Shown here piece after piece: positions 26,415-34,546 of a stretch of DNA of 43,223 nt. Under the pieces are notes generated by a model. The model ran no database searches. It saw only the letters and a list, made by a program, of their open reading frames with translations, and had not been told where the DNA came from. Numbering within the stretch: the first letter of the stretch is position 1; every line of letters begins with the position of its first letter. The stretch comes from Planctomyces sp. (lineage in GTDB: Bacteria; Planctomycetota; Planctomycetia; Planctomycetales; Planctomycetaceae). The stretch is taken from positions 1 to 43,223 of the forward strand of contig SXKJ01000420.1 in NCBI GenBank assembly GCA_005778115.1, written 5' to 3'. The position numbers and the translations under genes are program-made.

Positions 26415-27806
26415 TCAGTTCGGGATCGCACGCCCGTGCGGATCGACGCCGGGGCGGTCGAGATCTTGATCCAGTTCGGCGAGCAAAGCGGGATCGAGGA
26501 AGTGTTCGACCTGCTCGGCGCTCTCGTGGAATCGGCCAGTGCCGAGCACGAAGTGTTTCGCCAAGAACGATTCCCACAGGCGATGCGAGCGGACCAAGGT
26601 TCGCGCGGCTTCTCTGCCAGCGTCCGTGAGTTGCACGTCCGAACCGGAACCAATCAACCACCGTCGGCGGAGCAGCACCCAAGTGGCGAGTCGCGTCAGC
26701 CACGATTGCGTCGTGAGGGAACGAAGCCAAGCCGCCCGCTCGGTCGCCAACGAAACATCAGCGGAGGCCGCAGCGGATTCCTCGAAGCGATACAGTCCGC
26801 CGAGCACGTCTTCGCTGGCGATTCGCAGCCTGAGCAGCAGTCGATGCCAGACTCGGCTGACGAGCCCGTACTTTGGTCCGAGCAACATCGCCGAAACAAA
26901 CAGGAATCCGGCGGCGGCGGCCATCATGCCGGCCGTGCTTGCGTCATGCACGTCGGGGATGCCGACGCTCTCTGCGATCATCGTCGGCAGCGTCAGCGCC
27001 GAAACATGGCCGAGCACCGAACTCAGTGCGGCGATTAACAAGCTCAGCCCGATCATCCTCGGAAGTCGATCGGTCAGCAGATATGCCGTTGCCGGAGGAA
27101 TGATGAGCATCGCGATCACCAAGATGCTGCCGACGCTCTCGAATGCGGCCACCAACGTCATCGCCGTCACGCCCATCAAGCCGTAATGCATCACATGCGC
27201 TGGGATGCCCTGCGTCGTCGCCAGCGCCGGGTCGAAGGCGCTCAGGCGAAGTTCTTTGAACAACATCACGGTGAGCAGCAAGTTGATGACCAGCACGACG
27301 CCAGTGACGAAGACGGCGCGCGGAATCCCGGAAGCACCAACCGTTTCCAACGGAGCCATTTCAATCGCACCGTACAACACGCAATCGGGGTCGATGTGAA
27401 CGTCATCCGCGACCGCTCGAATCAGCAGCAACCCCAGCGCGAACAACGACGTAAACACGACTCCCAGCGCGGCACTGCTTTCCACGTTGCCGAACTTCTG
27501 CAATGACTCCGTCATCCAGGCGGATAACACGCCGACGATGGCGGCTCCCAAGCACATCGCCACATGCCGCACTGACAATTCCGTTGCCGGGCTGATGACG
27601 TTCGCCTCGACCAGCCAATGCGATACGAAGAACGCGGCAACAATTCCCAACAACGATGTGTGACTGATCGCATCCCCCATCAAGCTCTGTCGCCGCAGCA
27701 GGAGAAAGCACCCCGGCAGTGCGCACGCCATCGCGGCCAACGCCCCGATCAGGATGATCCAGGTGTCGAGCGAAGTCCAAGTTTGAAGGGGGGCGAAAAG
27801 GGACAT
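26415..27806 (-). CDS. Metal ABC transporter permease with DtxR-like C-terminal domain
   Basis: The N-terminal 300 residues are an ABC-3 family permease for Mn, Zn or Fe, with about eight or nine membrane helices, LLLRRQSLMGDAISHTSLLG near the start and AAFESVGSILVIAMLIIPPA later. The C-terminal 130 residues are not membrane but resemble MntR/DtxR: a winged-helix-like part ending LTDAGREAARTLVRSHRLWE, then HESAEQVEHFLDPALLAELD and VDPHGRAIP. The Glu, Glu-His positions of MntR metal site (AExxEH) are conserved, and RSH matches the His77 position. The start MSLFAPLQ at 27806 is chosen because it precedes the first helix; longer starts are possible. It is the last gene of the four-gene unit. Confidence 0.88.
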   Translation of the reverse strand: MSLFAPLQTWTSLDTWIILIGALAAMACALPGCFLLLRRQSLMGDAISHTSLLGIVAAFFVSHWLVEANVISPATELSVRHVAMCLGAAIVGVLSAWMTESLQKFGNVESSAALGVVFTSLFALGLLLIRAVADDVHIDPDCVLYGAIEMAPLETVGASGIPRAVFVTGVVLVINLLLTVMLFKELRLSAFDPALATTQGIPAHVMHYGLMGVTAMTLVAAFESVGSILVIAMLIIPPATAYLLTDRLPRMIGLSLLIAALSSVLGHVSALTLPTMIAESVGIPDVHDASTAGMMAAAAGFLFVSAMLLGPKYGLVSRVWHRLLLRLRIASEDVLGGLYRFEESAAASADVSLATERAAWLRSLTTQSWLTRLATWVLLRRRWLIGSGSDVQLTDAGREAARTLVRSHRLWESFLAKHFVLGTGRFHESAEQVEHFLDPALLAELDQDLDRPGVDPHGRAIPN

Positions 27807-27819
27807 TGGGCGTTTAGGT

Positions 27820-29211
27820 TTAATTGATCGCCGCACCCGCGATCGGGTGCGGACTGGGTGGAATCCCCTGAGGCAAATGACTGTCGAGCTGTCGCTCCAA
27901 ATCCGCAAGTTGTTGCGGATCGAGCACATGCTCGATCCCATCCGCACCTCGATCCACGAGTCGCGGATCGAGGTCGGTTTGAGTGAGCAAGTAAATCTCC
28001 CAGAGACGATGGCGTCTCACAGCATCACGAGCTTCGGCTGCTCCGCGCAGAGTGAGTTGGTATCCACCCGTGGAATTCGTCTCCAATAAACGCTCGCGCA
28101 CAGCGGACGAGACCAGCTTTTGAAAACGTCCGGAAGGCCATTGCCGCATCGCCAGCAATTCGAGGTCGTCGATCTCGTACTTGGTCAGCGACTCTTGCGT
28201 TGTTTCACGGGAGCCATGAATTGGCTCGAGGAGTTCGTAACATGCCCGCAGTAGATCACTGCGGCCAATGCGTTGCTCGAATTGATGCTGCAAGCTCCAC
28301 TTCGGCCAGAGGCCCCTTTCCTTGCCGAAGACGAGGCTCACCACGAACAACCCCGCGCCGGACAGCACAATGACTGCTCCGGCGGCGAGCTTCGGAAACG
28401 CGGCACTGAGTACGACGCCTCCCGCACAACTCACCCCTCCGATCGCCGCGGCCAGCCACGACATCACCTTCAAGTCGTTGGTCCAAAACCGCGCAGCCGT
28501 TGGTGGGATCAACAGCAAAGCTACGACCAGCAACAGGCCAACGCTCTGCAAACCGATTAACGTGACAGTGACCGCCATCAACGTTAGCAGCCAATCGAGC
28601 AGCATCGTGCGATAGCCTCGCGCGGCGGCGAACTCTTCGTCGAAGCAGAGCAACGAAAACTCCTTGAACACGCCGCAACAAAGCATCGCGATGACTACCG
28701 ACACGACTCCGATCAGCCAAACGTCGGAAGCGACCATCGACGCGGCCTTGCCGAAAATAAAGTTCGACAGCCCCGCCGCATTCCCTGTCTTGGTTCGCTG
28801 CACGACGGTGAACAGCGCCATGCCCAGACCAAAGAACAAACCCAGCACAATCGCCAACGCGGCGTCTTCTTTGATTCGCGTCCAGCGTCGAATCGCCAAT
28901 GTCATTGCCATGCCGAGCAACCCGGAAGCGAACGCTCCGAAGAGCAAGACGCTCGTGGATCGACCGCTGCCCGGAGCCAACCGCTCCGCCAGCAGAAAGG
29001 CGACCGCGATTCCCGGCAGCGCCGCATGGCTCACCACGTCGGCAGCTAAGGCTCGCTTGCGCAGTACCAAGAATGTTCCAACCAGTCCACCGCTGATGCC
29101 CAGCATGGTTGTTCCACCCAACACCACTCGCGTGTTGTAGTCACGCAACGAAATCGCGCGAGCGAACAACTCCCACAGCGAATCGACGGCAAGTAGCGAT
29201 GAGTCGCACAT
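27820..29211 (-). CDS. Second metal ABC permease with DtxR-like C-terminal domain
   Basis: A paralogue of the following permease, 463 residues. The membrane part has VGTFLVLRKRALAADVVSHA, FKEFSLLCFDEEFAAARGY and LQSVGLLLVVALLLIPPTAA, typical of ABC-3 permeases that work as heterodimers. The cytoplasmic C-terminal part again looks DtxR-like: YEIDDLELLAMRQWPSGRF (helix-turn-helix region), YQLTLRGAAEARDAVRRHRL and ADGIEHVLDPQQLADLERQL. Here the first of the MntR-type acidic ligands is Asp (ADGIEH) rather than Glu. The start codon overlaps the ATPase stop by one base (TGATG). The soluble tails may sense the transported metal and gate the transporter; this is inference. Confidence 0.88.
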   Translation of the reverse strand: MCDSSLLAVDSLWELFARAISLRDYNTRVVLGGTTMLGISGGLVGTFLVLRKRALAADVVSHAALPGIAVAFLLAERLAPGSGRSTSVLLFGAFASGLLGMAMTLAIRRWTRIKEDAALAIVLGLFFGLGMALFTVVQRTKTGNAAGLSNFIFGKAASMVASDVWLIGVVSVVIAMLCCGVFKEFSLLCFDEEFAAARGYRTMLLDWLLTLMAVTVTLIGLQSVGLLLVVALLLIPPTAARFWTNDLKVMSWLAAAIGGVSCAGGVVLSAAFPKLAAGAVIVLSGAGLFVVSLVFGKERGLWPKWSLQHQFEQRIGRSDLLRACYELLEPIHGSRETTQESLTKYEIDDLELLAMRQWPSGRFQKLVSSAVRERLLETNSTGGYQLTLRGAAEARDAVRRHRLWEIYLLTQTDLDPRLVDRGADGIEHVLDPQQLADLERQLDSHLPQGIPPSPHPIAGAAIN

Positions 29212-30050
29212 CAGCGGCTCCTTGGCTGAGCCATCTTCTCGCCGAGTTGATCGAGCAACGCCAACTTGCCGCCATAGGTCTTGCGCAAGTTGTCTGGCGT
29301 AAAGACGTCCGCTGTTGGGCCGGCCGCGATCAAACGCATGTTGAGCAGCACGACTTCATCAAAGTATTCGTGAACCGTCTGCAGATCGTGATGCACGGCG
29401 ATCACCGTCTTTCCGGACTCGCGGAGCTGCCGCAGGATGTCCACGATCGCCCGTTCGGTGGCGGCATCGACTCCCGCAAACGGCTCGTCCATGAAATACA
29501 GGTTCGCGTTCTGGGCCAACGCGCGAGCCAGAAAGACTCGCTGCTGCTGCCCCCCCGAAAGCTGATTGATTTGTCGATTCGCGAAATCCACCATGCCGAC
29601 GCGGTCCAACGCCTGCTTCGCCGCCTCGCGATACTTCCGAGAAACCGGCCTCAGCCAACCGATCTTGCGATACATCCCCATCGCCACGACATCGAGCGCG
29701 GATACTGGAAAGTCCCAATCGACGCTCGTCCTTTGTGGCACATAGCCGACGCGATGTCGCTGTTGCCCATACGGTTCTCCGAAGAACAGCACTTGGCCCG
29801 CCGCACGCGGCACCAGATCCAGCGCCGCTTTGATGAGCGTCGTTTTACCCGAGCCGTTCGGTCCGACAATCGCAATCAACTTCCCGCTGGGAGCTTGATA
29901 GTCGATGTTCCACAGCACCGGCCGCCGGTGATACGCGACCGTGACGTCTTCAATCAGAATGGGAGACGCAGATTCAACGGCATCAATTGCGACCATTCGA
30001 GTTGGCGGTTCTTGCATCGCCTCTTGATCGACGACTGGGGACTCGTTCAT
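29211..30050 (-). CDS. Metal ABC transporter ATP-binding protein
   Basis: The ATPase of the Mn/Zn-type importer, 279 residues. Walker A is [10 protein letters not shown], the Q-loop region [15 protein letters not shown] is the form typical of the manganese/zinc group, the signature is [15 protein letters not shown], Walker [13 protein letters not shown] and the switch His is in [11 protein letters not shown]. The first 30 or so residues ([20 protein letters not shown]) are an extension before the usual [17 protein letters not shown] start. Its start overlaps the binding-protein stop by 4 bases and its stop overlaps the permease start, so all four genes should be one coupled operon. Confidence 0.93.
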   Translation of the reverse strand: MNESPVVDQEAMQEPPTRMVAIDAVESASPILIEDVTVAYHRRPVLWNIDYQAPSGKLIAIVGPNGSGKTTLIKAALDLVPRAAGQVLFFGEPYGQQRHRVGYVPQRTSVDWDFPVSALDVVAMGMYRKIGWLRPVSRKYREAAKQALDRVGMVDFANRQINQLSGGQQQRVFLARALAQNANLYFMDEPFAGVDAATERAIVDILRQLRESGKTVIAVHHDLQTVHEYFDEVVLLNMRLIAAGPTADVFTPDNLRKTYGGKLALLDQLGEKMAQPRSR

Positions 30051-31114
30051 TTCTCGTCCTTCCCCACTCCGTCGGTCGTTGCGTCAGGCTCGATGCGCAG
30101 CCCGGCTTGTTCCGTCGATCGGAATCCTCCTTCGGGAACCTGTCCACCCAGCGCGCGAGCAATCGTCGTGGCGTTGTGGTCAATCATTCCAATATAGGTT
30201 CCCTCGTAGGTGCCGGCCGCCCCCATCGCATCGGAGAACAGTTCGCCGCCGACTTTGACTTTCCAGCCGCGCTTTCCGGCCCCTTCGATGACCGCGCGCA
30301 GACTCTGGTCTGAAACGCTGCTCTCCACAAAGATCGCTCCGATCTTCCGCTCGACCAGGAAATCGACCAGCGCGTTCACGTCAGCGACGCCCGCTTCAGA
30401 CTCCGTCGAGATGCCTTGCACCGATTTGACCTCCATACCGTATGCGCGAGCGAAATAACCGAACGCATCATGCGCTGTCACCAGCACTCGCTGCTGTTCG
30501 GGAATCGACGCGATGCTGGTCCGGACGTAAGCGTCCAATTTGCTGAGCCGACTCTTGTAGAGATCCGCGCGAGCCACATAGGTCGCGGCGTGATCGGGAT
30601 CAAAATCGCAAATCGACTTGGTCGCGAACTCCATGCACTGACTCCACAGCGTTACGTCCATCCAAACGTGCGGATCGAAATGCCCCTCAAACTCCGGCGG
30701 CTTGCGGAGCGTTGCCGGGGCGAGCGATTCCGCGACGGCGACAACCTTCTTGCCCTTCTGCCGAATCTTCTTCAGCGACTCTTCCATGCGTCCTTCGAGC
30801 ATCAAGCCGCCATAAAAAATGATGTCCGTCTTCGCATCATCGAGTTGCTTCACATCCTCGCGAGTCGGCTTGTAGAGGTGCGGATCGACTCCCTCACTGA
30901 GCAATCCAATCACCTCACACTGTTCGCCGGCCACTTCCCGAACGATGTCCGTCACCATCCCGACGGTGGTGACAATCCGAGGTCGTCGACCTTCTTGAAC
31001 GCCGTCTTTATTGATTGTTGAATTGCTGGAGGGCTCGTCAGAGCGGCCACAACCAGCAATAGTCAGCAGGCCGATCATTAGCCAGGACGGGAAGTTAAGA
31101 ATTGCAGTTGGCAT
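30047..31114 (-). CDS. Metal-binding lipoprotein of the ABC importer (ZnuA/TroA family)
   Basis: A 355-residue cluster A-I solute-binding protein. The N-terminus has a lipoprotein signal with the lipobox IAGC (cysteine near residue 22). Metal-ligand motifs are [21 protein letters not shown], an acidic position in [12 protein letters not shown] and [15 protein letters not shown], the His-His-Glu-Asp pattern usual for Mn or Fe binding rather than the His3 zinc form. No His-rich loop was seen, which also argues against a ZnuA zinc type. It is the first gene of the operon, and the promoter with a palindromic operator lies within 90 bases upstream. Confidence 0.9.
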   Translation of the reverse strand: MPTAILNFPSWLMIGLLTIAGCGRSDEPSSNSTINKDGVQEGRRPRIVTTVGMVTDIVREVAGEQCEVIGLLSEGVDPHLYKPTREDVKQLDDAKTDIIFYGGLMLEGRMEESLKKIRQKGKKVVAVAESLAPATLRKPPEFEGHFDPHVWMDVTLWSQCMEFATKSICDFDPDHAATYVARADLYKSRLSKLDAYVRTSIASIPEQQRVLVTAHDAFGYFARAYGMEVKSVQGISTESEAGVADVNALVDFLVERKIGAIFVESSVSDQSLRAVIEGAGKRGWKVKVGGELFSDAMGAAGTYEGTYIGMIDHNATTIARALGGQVPEGGFRSTEQAGLRIEPDATTDGVGKDEK

Positions 31115-31157
31115 GGGATGAGTGGCCCAAAAAGACTTGTTGTGCGATAAAACTTTA

Positions 31158-31177
31158 TATTTTGATAAATCAAAATA
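31158..31177 (-). promoter_or_regulatory. AT-rich palindromic operator of the metal transporter operon
   Basis: TATTTTGA, TAAA, TCAAAATA: perfect 8-base arms around a 4-base centre, in an AT-rich patch unlike its surroundings. It overlaps the predicted -10 box and start of transcription, a repressing position. Size and symmetry suit a DtxR/MntR or Fur family dimer; the regulator gene is not in the window. Confidence 0.7.
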
Positions 31178-31200
31178 CTGCGATGCAAAGATTTGGTCAA
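31172..31200 (-). promoter_or_regulatory. Sigma-70-like promoter of the metal transporter operon
   Basis: On the minus strand TTGACC (31200-31195) is followed by a 17-base spacer and TATTTT (31177-31172). Five of six and four of six bases match the consensus, and the spacing is ideal. The 5' untranslated region would be about 50 bases. Confidence 0.55.
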
Positions 31201-31372
31201 CACTGATGACGAATGGAGGTCCGTTCGCTCGCCGATGGGAAAGGTGGCAAACTTGGTTGGAATTCCGGCAAAAGTGGCCCGGTCACTACACGATCAGAAA
31301 GTTCGATTCACGGAGTAACTCGTCGATTCTTTAGGCTGCGGAATCTTCCAGTTCGGCTTTGTAGATAGAAGC

Positions 31373-32254
31373 TCAAAACGGGATCGCTCCCTCGCCATCG
31401 GATTTGTGGCTGAGCGTCTGATACAGCTTCATCTGTTCTTTCACGAACGGCCCGGATTCCGTCTTCTCCGAGATGAAGCGAACCGAGCCGTCCCCAATCA
31501 GGAAGTGAGTGCCTCCGATGTGGCGGCTGGAGAAGCCGGCTTCGGACGTATTGATCTCGTGGCCGTGGCTGCAATCGGTGACTTGATCCGTTTCAAAATC
31601 GTTGCCACGGACTCCCATCCAGATCGCGGCTCCGCCGATGAAAGATCGCTCGCCTGCCAGGAACGTGTTCGAGGTTCCGTCGATGACATCGCGGAATCGG
31701 ACAATGCTGTTGAGGTATGCCATGCCATCCGTCTTCAGCGGTGTCGGCAACTGCCCTGGCCAGAATTCCGCGAGACCGTTCTCAACGAAGCGCGGCGGAG
31801 CGACCGGGCCGAAGTTCATCGAATAGTTCAGCGTCCCGAACTGGCCGCGCTGAGCATTGATGCCGTCTGATGGATCCTCTGGGCAGCGATATGCTGGAAT
31901 GTTAGTCTGAAACAATTCGAGCGGTTCCGCTCGTTGGTTTTGAAAATCCAGCCGTTGATGAAGCTGTGCCTGCTCCATGAACGGCAGGATGAAAACCGAC
32001 CAGCCGAATCGAGTCTGCGGTCCCGGCTGTGGATGATGCTGAGTCCAACCTGGTGGGAGCCCATTGTACGTGTCGTGATAATTGTGAAACGCCAAGCCAA
32101 GCTGTTTCATGTTGTTCTTGCACTGAGCCTGCCTCCCCGCATCTCGCGAATGCTGCACCGCCGGCAGCAGCAACGCCGACACGACCGCGATCAGGCAGAT
32201 CACAACGAGCAATTCAATCAACGTAAAGCCGCGTGCGTAACGTGGACTGGGCAT
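31373..32254 (-). CDS. DUF1559 prepilin-like protein
   Basis: A type IV pilin-like N-terminus, RGFTLIELLVVICLIAVVSA, with the prepilin peptidase site before FTLIE, then LLPAVQHSRDAGRQAQCKNN and MKQLGLAFHNYHDTYNGLPP, the conserved start of DUF1559, a large planctomycete-specific surface or secretion-related family of unknown function. DVIDGTSNTFLAGE and the C-terminal HIGGTHFLIGDGSVRFISE are also family marks. Length of 293 residues is normal. It is closely similar to the next gene upstream on the strand, implying tandem duplication. The 258 bases between it and the metal operon hold only the promoter and operator. Confidence 0.93.
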   Translation of the reverse strand: MPSPRYARGFTLIELLVVICLIAVVSALLLPAVQHSRDAGRQAQCKNNMKQLGLAFHNYHDTYNGLPPGWTQHHPQPGPQTRFGWSVFILPFMEQAQLHQRLDFQNQRAEPLELFQTNIPAYRCPEDPSDGINAQRGQFGTLNYSMNFGPVAPPRFVENGLAEFWPGQLPTPLKTDGMAYLNSIVRFRDVIDGTSNTFLAGERSFIGGAAIWMGVRGNDFETDQVTDCSHGHEINTSEAGFSSRHIGGTHFLIGDGSVRFISEKTESGPFVKEQMKLYQTLSHKSDGEGAIPF

Positions 32255-32386
32255 CTGCGTGTCCTCGATAAGGCATCATTTCTATTTGCGTTCATCGTCC
32301 GCCCGCCGTTTTTGAACTCCAGAAGAGCTGGCGAAAAATAAAGGCGGCCGGTTTCGAGTAGTTCTCGAAAAGAGGGAACTTGCGAT

Positions 32387-33259
32387 TTAGAACTCGGCAA
32401 TTGTATTGCCATCAGCTCGATGGCTCAGTTTTTGGTAGGTCTTCATCTGTTGTTGTTCGCCGGGTCCGGATTCGATCTTCTCGGACAGGAAACGAACCAC
32501 TCCGTCGCAGAACAAAAAATTCGCGCCACCAGCGTGGCGGCTGGAAAAGCATGCCTCTCCAGAATTGATCTCATGGCCGGGGCTGCAATCGGTGACTTGG
32601 TCGGTTTCAAATTCGTTGCCGCGAACTCCCATCCAAATCGCTGCACCGCTGGTTGCCGAACGCTCGCCCGCCAGCAGCGTGTTGGATGTCCCATCGCGAA
32701 TGTCGCGGATCGCGACGCGGCTATTGAGAAACGCCAAACCGTTCGTCTCCGTGAGCGTAGGAGGCTGGCCTGGCCAAAACTCCGTGAGACCGTCGGCCAT
32801 CCAACGAAGTGGCGCGACAGGGCCGAAGTTCATCGAGTAATTCATCGTTCCGAATTCACCGCGCTGCGAGTTGGTGTCCGGCGTCGGATCTTCCGGGCAG
32901 CGATAGACTGGCAGCCGCGTTTGAAACAGATTCAACGGCTCGGCTCGCTGAGTTCCAAAATTGAGCTGCTTGTAAAGGTGTGCTTGATCGGCATAGGGCG
33001 AAACAAAGATCGCCCAGCCGAAGCGAGTTTCCGGACCTGGCTGCGGGTGGTGCTGAGTCCATCCCGGCGGAAAAACTCGATGAGCATCATGATAGTTGTG
33101 CAGAGCCAGCCCGAATTGCTTCAGATGATTCTGACATTGAGCCTTTCGCGCTTCGTCCCGCGAATGCTGGATCGCCGGGAGGTATAACGCGCTCAACACG
33201 GCAATCAAGGCGATGACGACGAGCAACTCGATGAGCGTAAAGCCGCGTCGGTGAGTCAT
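32387..33259 (-). CDS. DUF1559 prepilin-like protein (paralogue)
   Basis: A 290-residue protein with RRGFTLIELLVVIALIAVLS, QNHLKQFGLALHNYHDAHRV, WTQHHPQPGPETRFGWAIF, DGTSNTLLAGERSATSGAAI and HAGGANFLFCDGVVRFLSEK. It aligns along its whole length with the downstream paralogue, including the shared GVRGN, FETDQVTDCS and GHEIN segments, so the pair arose by duplication. The 130-base space between them holds nothing recognised. The start at 33259 gives MTHRRGFTLIE, a short basic leader as expected for a prepilin. Confidence 0.93.
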   Translation of the reverse strand: MTHRRGFTLIELLVVIALIAVLSALYLPAIQHSRDEARKAQCQNHLKQFGLALHNYHDAHRVFPPGWTQHHPQPGPETRFGWAIFVSPYADQAHLYKQLNFGTQRAEPLNLFQTRLPVYRCPEDPTPDTNSQRGEFGTMNYSMNFGPVAPLRWMADGLTEFWPGQPPTLTETNGLAFLNSRVAIRDIRDGTSNTLLAGERSATSGAAIWMGVRGNEFETDQVTDCSPGHEINSGEACFSSRHAGGANFLFCDGVVRFLSEKIESGPGEQQQMKTYQKLSHRADGNTIAEF

Positions 33260-33286
33260 AAGCCAGTTCTCCTGAAAGCTGATTTG

Positions 33287-33361
33287 GCGAGCAGGGCGGC
33301 GTCAGCCCCGGACGTGTGATCCAGCGAACGAGGTCCGGGGGCTGGCGCCGCCCGGCTTACC
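33287..33361. repeat. Palindromic element, family I
   Basis: Arms begin GGCGAGCAGGGCGGCGTCAG (33287) and end GCCCGGCTTACC (about 33361), with inner ends CCCCGGAC and GTCCGGGGG. It fills the gap between the secreted protein gene stop and the DUF1559 start. Confidence 0.85.
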
Positions 33362-33367
33362 TGCGGA

Positions 33368-34297
33368 TTACGGAGCCAACCGCCACTGATCGCCGAAGCG
33401 TTCAAACGTAATCTTTTCATGTCCCGCCGCCGCGAACTGGCCGGCGGCCGGAAGTGGCTTCGTCAGATTCAAGGCAACCGCTCGACGAGCCGGCGTCGTG
33501 TTGTCGGGGAGTCGCCACGATCCCTCGACGAGTTGCAGTTTGAAGATTCGTTCCGGCGTCGTCACCGATTGAGTCTTGGTGATCTCGATGGTTGTTCCTG
33601 GCAGTCTAAACTCAGCCGTGTCTTTCGTTGCCGAAAGTGTCGGCGTCAGCTTTTGAATCGCCTTGACGTCGGTCGCCATTTGCTCGAGCAACTTCGGATT
33701 ATCCTTCAATCGCTGCGTCAGCGCCGCTCGGCGCGAGTCGGCGTCTGGGTGACGTAGTTCGCCGGCTGGGAACATGTTCTTCACGAACTCATCCACATCT
33801 TTCTTTTCGAGCGTCTCTTCGGCCTTGCGAAGCACAGTCGCGAGATCGTTGCCGAAACCAACCAGCTTCACGTCCTTCACGGCAGGTTCTTTGAATTCCG
33901 GTGGTTTAGGAGTGTCTCCTTCTTCGGGAGTCAGAATGAACTCGGCCACTGATTGCGAGCGATCAAACTTGGGTGTTGCCTTGGCCGCTTTACGCAGTCG
34001 AGCCCGGATGCCATCCAGGATCTCCGGTTGCTGTTTGAGTCGATCAGCCGTCTGTTCGACCAAATTGGCCTGCCGCAATTGTCGGAGTTGTTCCGTCGGA
34101 AAGTAGTATTCGAGAAACCCGCGCGTGTCCCCGTCATCCAGCCGCTTGATCGCGTCCGCCAGTGCGGCACGGACTTGAGCCTCAGGCGTCTTCGCCGCTT
34201 CAGCCGGCTTCTGAGCATTCGCTCGGTCCGGCAGAAGCGCGAACAGGAGCAACGACGTGAAAACAGCGAACAACCAACCCCGTGCAAGGCGTGACAT
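33368..34297 (-). CDS. Secreted hypothetical protein with two internal repeats
   Basis: A 309-residue protein with a signal peptide (LFAVFTSLLLFALLPDRANA). I do not recognise a named family. Two related segments of about 100 residues are visible: AALADAIKRLDDGDTRGFLE with FPTEQLRQLRQ, and ATVLRKAEETLEKKDVDEFV with FPAGELRHPD, each followed by a helical stretch and by a strand ending in AEFILTPEEG or AEFRLPGTT. It looks like a duplicated NTF2-like or similar small domain, but that is a guess from pattern. The C-terminal FERFGDQWRLAP is typical of a strand closing such a domain. Palindromic elements lie on both sides. Confidence 0.75.
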   Translation of the reverse strand: MSRLARGWLFAVFTSLLLFALLPDRANAQKPAEAAKTPEAQVRAALADAIKRLDDGDTRGFLEYYFPTEQLRQLRQANLVEQTADRLKQQPEILDGIRARLRKAAKATPKFDRSQSVAEFILTPEEGDTPKPPEFKEPAVKDVKLVGFGNDLATVLRKAEETLEKKDVDEFVKNMFPAGELRHPDADSRRAALTQRLKDNPKLLEQMATDVKAIQKLTPTLSATKDTAEFRLPGTTIEITKTQSVTTPERIFKLQLVEGSWRLPDNTTPARRAVALNLTKPLPAAGQFAAAGHEKITFERFGDQWRLAP

Positions 34298-34428
34298 GAG
34301 GGAGTTCCTTTTTGCGGAAGCGAAGTGACGGGGGGTAGCTTGTTCAGGGTGACTCGGCTTGGCAAGCGAATGAAAGAGTGGGCTTGGCGTTCATCTCGCG
34401 AGAGCGTGCGGCTATACCTCGCTCTCTT

Positions 34429-34501
34429 AGGCGAGCGGGGCGGCGTCAGCCCCCGGTTTCGAGGCGAATGCACCGGTGGGCTGACGCCACTCCGCTCGCC
34501 T
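34429..34501. repeat. Palindromic element, family I
   Basis: Arms AGGCGAGCGGGGCGGCGTCA and on (34429-34456) and the near complement (34473-34501) lie in the space between divergent genes, 45 bases before the M28 peptidase start, so it may affect that promoter or leader. Confidence 0.85.
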
Positions 34502-34546
34502 GGTTGATTGAGATGATTGATAAGTCGCGTCACGAAAGGATTGCTC

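Noticed and set aside
31122-31334. 70-codon plus-strand frame upstream of the metal operon
   Set aside because: It lies over the promoter and operator, begins without a ribosome binding site and resembles no family.
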